DNA from: Cyclobacteriaceae bacterium
Lineage (GTDB): Bacteria > Bacteroidota > Bacteroidia > Cytophagales > Cyclobacteriaceae
DNA length: 11,875 bases
Direction of reading: 5' to 3'
Assembly (NCBI GenBank): GCA_947458795.1
Contig: CANHCD010000039.1
Location: forward strand, 1-11,875
In this document: positions 5,964-11,875 of the stretch, one piece after another
Numbering within the stretch: the first letter of the stretch is position 1
Layout: each line of letters opens with the position of its first letter
Position numbers and translations under genes: made by a program
Notes under the pieces: generated by a model
What the model was told of the DNA's origin: nothing
Database searches by the model: none
The model's input: only the letters and a program-made list of their open reading frames with translations

Positions 5964-7271
5964 ATGGCCTCTTTTAAAGTAGAAGGTGGACACCGCCTAA
6001 AAGGAGAAATCACTCCGCAAGGAGCAAAAAACGAAGCACTACAAATACTTTGTGCCGTACTCTTAACCTCTGAAAAGGTTACCATTCACAAAATCCCAAA
6101 TATCCGGGATGTCAACAAGCTCATCGAGCTCCTTTCGGACATGGGTGTGAAGGTCCAAAAGCTAGGACCCGAATCCTATACCTTCCAATCCGATGCCGTG
6201 AATTTGGATTACCTTGAAACTCAAGATTTTCTAAACAAGGCTTCCGCACTTCGTGGTTCGGTGATGATCCTAGGTCCCCTTTTGACGCGCTTTGGCACGG
6301 GCAAACTATCCAAGCCAGGAGGAGATAAGATCGGCCGCCGACGCATGGACACCCACTTTTTTGGTTTCCAGAAATTAGGCGCCGAGTTTCACTACGATGC
6401 CAAAAACGAGATCTTCCACATCGATGGCAAGCACCTGAAAGGAACCTACATGCTCCTAGATGAGGCTTCCGTAACGGGCACTGCCAATATCGTCATGGCA
6501 GCCGTGATGGCCGAGGGGAAGACCACCATCTACAATGCAGCCTGCGAACCTTATTTGCAGCAGCTTTGCGACATGCTCAACCGCATGGGTGCACAGATTA
6601 CAGGCGTGGGATCCAACCTCCTCCACATCGAAGGGGTGAAAACCCTCGACGGCACCACGCATACGCTACTTCCAGACATGATCGAGATTGGTTCCTTCAT
6701 CGGGATGGCCGCCATGACCCAGTCTGAAATCACCATCAAAGACTGCCAAATCCACCGCTTGGGTATCATCCCAGATACTTTCCGACGCATGGGTATCCAG
6801 TTGGAATTTAGAGGAGACGACATCTTTGTGCCAGCACAAAAGCACTACGAGATCGAAACTTTCATCGATGGCTCAATTCTTACGGTTGCGGATCAGATCT
6901 GGCCTGGCTTCACCCCAGACTTGCTTTCCATCATCCTCGTTACCGCTACGCAAGCCAAAGGAACAGTTCTGGTACACCAAAAAATGTTTGAATCCCGCCT
7001 GTTCTTCGTGGACAAGTTGATCGACATGGGTGCGCAGATCATCCTCTGTGACCCGCACCGCGCTACAGTCATCGGATTGGATCGCAAATACCCACTTCGA
7101 GGCATCAAGATGACCTCTCCAGACATCCGAGCAGGGGTATCCCTCTTGATCGCGGCCATGTCAGCCAACGGTACTTCAGTGATCGATAACATCGAGCAAA
7201 TCGACCGCGGCTACCAAAACATCGACGAGCGTCTCAATGCTCTAGGTGCCAAAATCACTAGAATAGACTAA
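5964..7271 (+). CDS. murA: UDP-N-acetylglucosamine 1-carboxyvinyltransferase MurA, Cys-to-Asp variant
   Basis: A 435-residue cytoplasmic enzyme that transfers enolpyruvate from PEP to UDP-GlcNAc, the first committed step of peptidoglycan synthesis. It has the EPSP-synthase fold. Visible residues: GAKNEAL (20-26) with K22/N23; the active-site loop LSKPGGDKIGRRRMDTH (115-131), where D121 stands at the position of the fosfomycin-reactive Cys115 of E. coli; WPGFTPDLLSI (313-323) with the catalytic Asp region; and SPDIRAGVSLLIAA (385-398) with the PEP-binding Arg389. Length matches the family (about 420-440). The ATG at 5964 is right: family members begin within a few residues of the MxxFxVxGG pattern, and the 62-codon upstream extension lies inside DUF4290. 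It is followed by a strong terminator. Asp at this site is known elsewhere to give intrinsic fosfomycin resistance. Confidence 0.97.
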   Translation: MASFKVEGGHRLKGEITPQGAKNEALQILCAVLLTSEKVTIHKIPNIRDVNKLIELLSDMGVKVQKLGPESYTFQSDAVNLDYLETQDFLNKASALRGSVMILGPLLTRFGTGKLSKPGGDKIGRRRMDTHFFGFQKLGAEFHYDAKNEIFHIDGKHLKGTYMLLDEASVTGTANIVMAAVMAEGKTTIYNAACEPYLQQLCDMLNRMGAQITGVGSNLLHIEGVKTLDGTTHTLLPDMIEIGSFIGMAAMTQSEITIKDCQIHRLGIIPDTFRRMGIQLEFRGDDIFVPAQKHYEIETFIDGSILTVADQIWPGFTPDLLSIILVTATQAKGTVLVHQKMFESRLFFVDKLIDMGAQIILCDPHRATVIGLDRKYPLRGIKMTSPDIRAGVSLLIAAMSANGTSVIDNIEQIDRGYQNIDERLNALGAKITRID

Positions 7272-7296
7272 AATCGCCGATTACCAAGTCTTTCCC

Positions 7297-7330
7297 ATCC
7301 CCTTGATACTGAATCAAGGGGATTTTTTTT
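7297..7330 (+). terminator. Intrinsic terminator after murA
   Basis: A perfect 11-bp stem (ATCCCCTTGAT at 7297-7307, ATCAAGGGGAT at 7313-7323) with a 5-nt loop is followed by eight consecutive T (7323-7330). It lies 26 nt after the murA stop and separates the envelope/repair genes from the dehydratase cluster. The stem is symmetric, but the T-run favours plus-strand termination. Confidence 0.95.
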
Positions 7331-7421
7331 GCCTGAACCAATTTTTTCATATCACCAGTCTGATCCATTTTTAAGAATTTTTGGTAACTTCTTGGCCAAT
7401 TCACACAACCCAAGTGACCTC

Positions 7422-9140
7422 ATGACCAAAAAGAAACTCAGAAGCCAGGAATGGTACGGCAGAACCGGGAAAGACGGATTTATCTACCGATCCTGGATGA
7501 AAAACCAAGGACTCCCCCACCACCTTTTTGAAGGCGAAAAGCCGGTGATCGGCATCTGCAATACCTGGTCCGAACTAACCCCCTGCAATGCCCACTTCCG
7601 TGATTTGGCTGAAGCGCTCAAGCGCGGCATCTGGGAAGCAGGAGGATTTCCCCTCGAGTTTCCAGTCATGTCCCTAGGCGAGTGCTCCATCAAGCCCACC
7701 GCCATGCTTTTTCGCAACCTCGCCTCCATGGACGTGGAAGAAAGCATCCGTGCCAATCCCATGGACGGGGTTATCCTGATGTGTGGCTGTGACAAAACCA
7801 CTCCATCTCTCGTGATGGGTGCAGCCTCGGTCAACCTCCCTACCCTCGTACTTTCCGGCGGCCCCATGCTTGTAGGAAGATTCAAGGGTAAAAAAATAGG
7901 CACCTCCGATATTTGGCGCTTTGCCGAAGACTTCAAGCTTGGCAAACTCTCCCAAGAAGAATTTATCGAAGCAGAAGCAGCCATGTCCCGATCCGTAGGA
8001 CACTGCGCACCCATGGGCACAGCCTCCACGATGGCCGCCATGGTGGAGGCCCTAGGCCTGGCATTACCAGACAATGCCACCATCCCCGCTGCAGATTCCC
8101 GACGTAAAGTAATGGCTCACATGGCAGGTATGCGCATCGTGGAGATGGTCAGAGAAGACCTGACCATGGACAAGATTCTTACCCGCAAGGCTTTTGAAAA
8201 TTCCATCATGGTCAACGCAGCCGTAGGAGGATCTACCAATTTCATCCTTCATCTGATCGCCATCGCCAAACGAATCGGCGTGCCCTTGGACCTCGCAGAC
8301 TTTGATGAATTTTCTTCTCGGATTCCACTCATCGCCAATGTGCAGCCTTCTGGCGAGCATTGGATCGAAGACCTATTTTATGCAGGCGGACTGCCTGCGG
8401 TCATGAAGGAGATCGAAAAACACCTCCATACCGATGCACTCACGATAAATGGCAAGACCCTAGGTGAAAACATAGCCAAGGCCGAATGCTGGGACAGAAA
8501 CTTGATCGGTACATTCGAAAATCCCATCAAACCGGAGTCTGGCATCGCCGTACTGAAAGGCAATCTTTGCCCTCAAGGCGCAGTGCTGAAGCCCTCCGCT
8601 GCAACTCCAAGCTTATTGACCCATACCGGTAGAGCAGTGGTCTTCGAGGATATTGACGACTACAAAGCACGAGTAGACGATCCCAACCTGGATATTGACG
8701 AGACCTGTGTGATGGTCTTGAAAAAAGTAGGCCCCAAAGGCTACCCTGGCATGCCCGAGGTAGGAAACATGGGCCTGCCCAAAAAGCTGCTAGAAAAAGG
8801 GGTCAAAGACATGGTTCGTATTTCGGATGGGCGCATGAGCGGCACGGGCTTCGGCACCGTAGTGCTGCATGTTTCTCCAGAATCCGCCATCGGTGGGCCA
8901 CTTGCACTGGTGCAAAACGGAGATATGATCGCATTGGATGTTCCCAAGCGGAGCCTGAACCTGCTGATCTCGGATGAGGAATTTGCAAAAAGAAATGCGG
9001 CATTTTCCCCAAGCCCTCTCCCTTACGACAGAGGTTATGTCAACTTGTTTCTCGACAAGGTCAACCAAGCACACGAAGGGGTAGATTTCGATTTTCTCCA
9101 AGGAAGATCGGGCCCCGAAGTAAAACGAGATTCCCACTAG
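7422..9140 (+). CDS. IlvD/Edd-family dehydratase, sugar-acid (aldonate) dehydratase type
   Basis: A 572-residue Fe-S dehydratase. The subfamily removes water from sugar acids such as L-arabinonate, D-xylonate or related aldonates to give 2-keto-3-deoxy acids. WMKNQGLP (25-32) and ICNTWSELTPCNAHF (45-59) mark the sugar-acid branch rather than branched-chain IlvD. Probable [2Fe-2S] ligands are C55, C123 (GCDKTTP, with K125 as the carbamylated Mg ligand) and C195 (GHCAPMGTAS). S473 in GRMSGT matches the catalytic serine of L-arabinonate dehydratase. FENSIMVNAAVGGSTN (258-273) is also typical. The ATG at 7422 is chosen because the family starts near the RSQxWxG motif; an upstream TTG lies in the terminator. 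It probably heads the operon with the SDR genes (53-nt gap). It may be annotated ilvD or araC by similarity, but the substrate is unknown. Confidence 0.9.
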   Translation: MTKKKLRSQEWYGRTGKDGFIYRSWMKNQGLPHHLFEGEKPVIGICNTWSELTPCNAHFRDLAEALKRGIWEAGGFPLEFPVMSLGECSIKPTAMLFRNLASMDVEESIRANPMDGVILMCGCDKTTPSLVMGAASVNLPTLVLSGGPMLVGRFKGKKIGTSDIWRFAEDFKLGKLSQEEFIEAEAAMSRSVGHCAPMGTASTMAAMVEALGLALPDNATIPAADSRRKVMAHMAGMRIVEMVREDLTMDKILTRKAFENSIMVNAAVGGSTNFILHLIAIAKRIGVPLDLADFDEFSSRIPLIANVQPSGEHWIEDLFYAGGLPAVMKEIEKHLHTDALTINGKTLGENIAKAECWDRNLIGTFENPIKPESGIAVLKGNLCPQGAVLKPSAATPSLLTHTGRAVVFEDIDDYKARVDDPNLDIDETCVMVLKKVGPKGYPGMPEVGNMGLPKKLLEKGVKDMVRISDGRMSGTGFGTVVLHVSPESAIGGPLALVQNGDMIALDVPKRSLNLLISDEEFAKRNAAFSPSPLPYDRGYVNLFLDKVNQAHEGVDFDFLQGRSGPEVKRDSH

Positions 9141-9193
9141 ATTTTAACTACAAAAGAATTGGCCCCCTGAAGGCAAGCCCTTAACACTAGCAT

Positions 9194-9949
9194 ATGACCA
9201 AAGTAGCACTCATCACCGGAGCAGGACAAGGGATCGGACTCGCCATCGCTAGAAAATTGCTGGAAGAGGGTTCCCATGTACTCCTCAATGACCGGGAGAA
9301 AAGCCTAACGGAGGAGGCTGTAGCCATGCTTTCTCGTTTGGGAAAAGGATCGGTTATCGGCTGTTCGGGAGATGCCGCCGACCCAGAGGTCATCGAGGAG
9401 ATGCTGGCCCTTGCTGTAAAAAATTACGGGACCATCGACCAGCTGGTATGCAATGCCGGCATCACGCTATTTGGCAATTTTTTGGACTATGGAAGAGCGG
9501 ATTTCATGGAAGTAGCCCGGGTCAATCAGGCAGGCACTTTCTTCCTCACGCAGGCAGTTGCTCGCTTGATGAAATCTCAAGAAAAAGAGGGAGCGATCTT
9601 ATTTACTTCCTCGGTGACGGCTCACCAAAGTCATGAAAATCTGGCTGCCTACGCCATGAGCAAAGCAGCCATCGAAATGCTGGCCAAAAATCTAGTCTTG
9701 GAACTTGCTCCACTAGGCATTCGCATCAATACCATTGCCCCAGGGGCAACACTGACAGAACGCACTACCTCGGACCCAGACTATGCGGCCACCTGGTCCA
9801 AGATCACCCCCTTAGCGAGACCGGCTTTCCCAGAAGATATTGCAGCAGCGGCAGCATTTCTACTCTCGGATGCCGCCCGACACATCACCGGCCAAACCCT
9901 CATTATTGATGGGGGATGGACCGCGATCAGCCCTTCCCCTTATGCCTAA
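9194..9949 (+). CDS. SDR-family NAD-dependent dehydrogenase (first of two)
   Basis: A 251-residue classical short-chain dehydrogenase/reductase. The cofactor motif TGAGQGIG is at 8-15; Asp33 at the end of the second beta strand (VLLND) suggests NAD(H) over NADP(H). NAG is at 87-89, the catalytic Ser140 lies in FTSSV, and YAMSK gives Tyr153 and Lys157. Asn111 completes the tetrad. The FabG-like C-terminus RPAFPEDIAAAAAFLLSD...IIDGGW (209-242) indicates a soluble tetrameric enzyme. Next to a sugar-acid dehydratase, a sugar, sugar-acid or 2-keto-3-deoxy-acid dehydrogenase is a reasonable guess; 3-oxoacyl-ACP reductase annotation would be generic. Its last 8 nt overlap the next gene, implying coupled translation. 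Family call firm, substrate unknown. Confidence 0.93.
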   Translation: MTKVALITGAGQGIGLAIARKLLEEGSHVLLNDREKSLTEEAVAMLSRLGKGSVIGCSGDAADPEVIEEMLALAVKNYGTIDQLVCNAGITLFGNFLDYGRADFMEVARVNQAGTFFLTQAVARLMKSQEKEGAILFTSSVTAHQSHENLAAYAMSKAAIEMLAKNLVLELAPLGIRINTIAPGATLTERTTSDPDYAATWSKITPLARPAFPEDIAAAAAFLLSDAARHITGQTLIIDGGWTAISPSPYA

Positions 9950-10604
9950 GTTAGCAGCACTGTTTACTCCGGCACCTCCACCCTGGACCCTACATGGGGA
10001 AGGAATCATGTTGCTCTACCGCTTCAAAAAATCCTGGGTAGAGAACAAGGCCAATCTCCCTGCCCAGCTCCAAGGTCAATTTAAAGGAGGCTTCGGTTAT
10101 GTCATGCTGGTGGATTACAGCAGCTCCCCGGTAGGTCCCTACCATGAGCTACTTTTTATCCCAGGGCAGTTCGGAGAAAAGAAATTTCAATCCATCACCC
10201 GAATTCTGGTAAGCTCGGAAGCCAGCACCGACCAGGGCAGAAAAAACTGGGGTATCCCCAAGGAGACGGCAAACTTCCGTTGGGAAAAAGAAAAAGGAAA
10301 AGACCGCATTCAGGTGGAGCTGGATGGAAAAAAGATACTCGATACAGAAATCAGCCATGGGGGAATTTCTTTCCCAATCAGCACCGCCCTGCTACCTTTG
10401 CGCCTGAAGCAGACGCTGGATGAAAAAACTTATTTGACACTCCCCAAAGGAAGTGGCTGGGGCAAATTGGCTCGAGTGCGGCGCATGCAGGTAGATCCCC
10501 AACTCTTTCCTGACCTAGAAGGCATCCAACCCTTACTTGCTCTTAAGGTAAATCCATTTACCATCCACTTCCCTGTGCCTTCCCTACTGCCTAACCATGA
10601 ATAG
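9942..10604 (+). CDS. Acetoacetate decarboxylase superfamily protein, probably not a decarboxylase
   Basis: A 220-residue protein that I place in the acetoacetate decarboxylase (ADC) superfamily from its pattern: GYVMLVDYSSSPVGPYHELLFIPG (52-75), a SITRILVSS strand (84-92), then GRKNWGIPKETANF (99-112), followed by a short beta-rich core. GxPK aligns with the Schiff-base lysine motif of true ADC (GYPKK): Lys107 matches the catalytic lysine, but the next residue, which in ADC is a second lysine lowering the first one's pKa, is Glu108. R27 and E69 may correspond to other pocket residues. Some superfamily members lacking decarboxylase activity act as aldolase-dehydratases on pyruvate-like substrates. 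The ATG at 9942 overlaps the preceding stop by 8 nt; an in-frame start at 9840 would lie inside the SDR gene. The next gene also overlaps by 8 nt. Confidence 0.78.
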   Translation: MPKLAALFTPAPPPWTLHGEGIMLLYRFKKSWVENKANLPAQLQGQFKGGFGYVMLVDYSSSPVGPYHELLFIPGQFGEKKFQSITRILVSSEASTDQGRKNWGIPKETANFRWEKEKGKDRIQVELDGKKILDTEISHGGISFPISTALLPLRLKQTLDEKTYLTLPKGSGWGKLARVRRMQVDPQLFPDLEGIQPLLALKVNPFTIHFPVPSLLPNHE

Positions 10605-11379
10605 CTTCAAAGATGCCCAGGTCATCGTCACGGGAGCGGGTTCCGGCATTGGCCGAGAGCTGGTTCGTCAGCTCTACCCACTGACCCAAAAGATCTTGGC
10701 CGTAGACTACCTCCCTGAATCCTTGGAATCCCTTCAATGCGAATTTCCAGACTTGGTAATCGTGTGTGCAGACTTAAGCCTGAAGGAAGGAAATACCGCA
10801 ATACTGGCCTGGGTAAACGCGAATTGGACACAAGTTGATGTATGCTTCGCCAATGCAGGCAGAGCAGCGTATGGAGATGCATCCCAGCAAAATTGGGAAG
10901 AGATGGATCGCTTATTTCAGCTGAATGTGCACTCACCCATCCAACTTGGGCTGGCCTTGAAACGCGCTTTTCCCAGCCATTCCCTCCGGCATGTCATCAC
11001 TTGTTCGGCCATCGCACATTGGGCCATTCCAGGCTACAGCCTATACGGAAGCACCAAAGCCGCAATCCTCCAATGGGCCGAATCGCTCTGGGTGGAGCGG
11101 GCGGGAGATTGGTTGACTCTCGTATTTCCGATCGCTACCGCTACCTCATTTTTCGATGCTGCAGGAACCGATATTCCAAAAGCATTTCCAATTCAATCTC
11201 CTAGAGAGGTAGCCACAGCCATGCTAATGGGTGCAGCCAAAGGGAAAAAGAAAATTTTTCCTTCCAGCCTCTTTCAAAGTCTCCTGTTCTTGAATCGATT
11301 TCTCTTTTTCGTCCAACCTTTGACACAGTACCTAGAATATAAAAAATTCAAAAATTGGCTATCCAAATCCACTTCCTGA
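10597..11379 (+). CDS. SDR-family oxidoreductase (second of two) with hydrophobic C-terminal tail
   Basis: A 260-residue short-chain dehydrogenase/reductase only distantly like the SDR two genes upstream. TGAGSGIG is at 12-19, Asp37 ends the second beta strand (NAD preference), NAG is at 86-88, and the catalytic set is Ser137 (CSAIA), Tyr150 and Lys154 (YGSTK), with Asn110. Beyond the Rossmann core, residues 223-245 (PSSLFQSLLFLNRFLFFVQPL) are strongly hydrophobic, followed by a basic end (YKKFKNWLSKSTS). This differs from the FabG-type tail of the first SDR and recalls SDRs that act on lipids or at the membrane. The start overlaps the upstream stop by 8 nt (ATGAATAG), so it is translated with the ADC-like protein. 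The substrate cannot be inferred. Confidence 0.9.
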   Translation: MNSFKDAQVIVTGAGSGIGRELVRQLYPLTQKILAVDYLPESLESLQCEFPDLVIVCADLSLKEGNTAILAWVNANWTQVDVCFANAGRAAYGDASQQNWEEMDRLFQLNVHSPIQLGLALKRAFPSHSLRHVITCSAIAHWAIPGYSLYGSTKAAILQWAESLWVERAGDWLTLVFPIATATSFFDAAGTDIPKAFPIQSPREVATAMLMGAAKGKKKIFPSSLFQSLLFLNRFLFFVQPLTQYLEYKKFKNWLSKSTS

Positions 11380-11398
11380 TTCTTATCCTTACTTTATC

Positions 11399-11875
11399 AT
11401 GAAAAATCTAACCCTATTCAGCTTTCTCCTTCTTGGTTTTTTTGCTTCCTGCCAGCAGAAAGACACGCTCCCTGAGACCCTCCCCATGCAAGTGGCGAAG
11501 GCCTATGGCTTTGAAAATTGGAAACAGGTCAAGTCTATTGGTTACACCTGGAATGTGCAGCGCGACTCGGCCACAGTGGTGTCCCGCACTTGGAAATGGA
11601 ATATCCAAGACAGCACTGTATCCTATTCTGGTGCAGACACCAGCTTTACCTACAGCCTAGTGGCAGACTCCCTACCGAAGCAGGACGGGGCATTTATCAA
11701 TGACAAGTACTGGGCCATGATGCCTTTCCAGTTGGCCTGGGATACTGGATACACCTACGAGGTACTCGAAAATGCGACCTCTCCGATTCAGGGTCTCCCT
11801 AGCACCAAACTCAGCATTCTCTACGGCGCCGAGGGCGGATATACACCAGGAGATGCCTACGATCTGTACCTGAAC
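11399..11875 (+). CDS. Secreted lipoprotein of unknown function, C-terminus beyond the window edge
   Basis: Translation from the ATG at 11399 stays open for 159 codons to the window end. The N-terminus is a lipoprotein signal: MKN, a hydrophobic stretch LTLFSFLLLGFF, then lipobox FASC with Cys18, followed by QQKD. The mature part is rich in aromatic residues and beta-strand-like segments (SIGYTWNVQRDS at 46-57, RTWKWNIQDS at 63-72, FINDKYWAMMPFQLAWD at 99-115). This resembles uncharacterised Bacteroidota lipoproteins with a LolA-like fold (possibly DUF6503), but that is recollection, not a search. It follows the second SDR by 19 nt and may belong to the same transcript. The protein would be anchored in the periplasm or outer membrane. 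Confidence 0.8.
   Translation, partial: MKNLTLFSFLLLGFFASCQQKDTLPETLPMQVAKAYGFENWKQVKSIGYTWNVQRDSATVVSRTWKWNIQDSTVSYSGADTSFTYSLVADSLPKQDGAFINDKYWAMMPFQLAWDTGYTYEVLENATSPIQGLPSTKLSILYGAEGGYTPGDAYDLYLN

Noticed and set aside
7329..7421. TTG start giving the dehydratase 31 extra residues
   Set aside because: The TTG is part of the terminator T-run, and the family normally begins shortly before the RSQxWxG motif.
7484..8083. Long 199-codon antisense reading frame inside the dehydratase gene
   Set aside because: Composition is Ser/Met/Pro-rich without any recognisable motif, and the opposite frame is a clear conserved enzyme; it is a codon-bias shadow.
7422..9140. Branched-chain amino acid dihydroxy-acid dehydratase (true IlvD)
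   Set aside because: The N-terminal signatures (WMKNQG, NTWSELTPCNAHF) belong to the sugar-acid dehydratase branch, and no ilvB/ilvC/leu genes are nearby.
9840..9941. Earlier start for the ADC-like protein
   Set aside because: It would overlap the SDR gene by over 100 nt and adds a low-complexity sequence unlike the family; the ATG at 9942 gives a tidy 8-nt overlap.

Overview
The window looks like a chromosomal segment of a Bacteroidota bacterium, most likely of the Cytophagales (Cyclobacteriaceae/Algoriphagus-like). I infer this from the DUF4290-murA gene pair, the MurA variant with Asp in place of the active-site Cys, the near absence of Shine-Dalgarno sequences, and the style of the proteins. 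No database search was possible, so the genus is a guess. Eleven complete genes and two partial edge genes fill almost the whole window. No RNA gene, IS element, prophage or CRISPR array was seen.

Left block, minus strand (1-1860). A tightly packed operon runs leftward: an ECF sigma factor resembling SigR (ECF12-like), a small cysteine-rich RsrA-like anti-sigma factor, guanylate kinase (gmk) and nicotinate-nucleotide adenylyltransferase (nadD, cut by the window edge). Gaps are 2 nt, a 4-nt ATGA overlap, and 5 nt. A probable thiol/redox-responsive regulatory pair therefore sits upstream of enzymes of GTP and NAD supply.

Middle block, plus strand (1984-7330). This holds an LpxL/HtrB-type lipid A acyltransferase, a UvrD/PcrA-family DNA helicase, a DUF4290 protein with an internal duplication, and murA, ending at a textbook intrinsic terminator (7297-7330). 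The theme is envelope synthesis plus DNA repair. The 162-nt leader of the helicase gene is rich in small palindromes and holds a 10-nt direct repeat. DUF4290 has a strong AGGAGG ribosome binding site, unusual for this phylum.

Right block, plus strand (7422-11875). An IlvD/Edd-family dehydratase of the sugar-acid type (not the branched-chain amino acid enzyme) is followed by an SDR dehydrogenase, an acetoacetate-decarboxylase-superfamily protein and a second SDR. The last three are joined by two 8-nt gene overlaps, so they are very probably made together. A lipoprotein gene follows and runs off the right edge. This block is the best candidate for something undescribed: it looks like a catabolic route acting on a sugar acid or another hydroxy/keto acid, with a Schiff-base-type enzyme that keeps the catalytic lysine but has lost its partner lysine. 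The substrate cannot be read from sequence alone.
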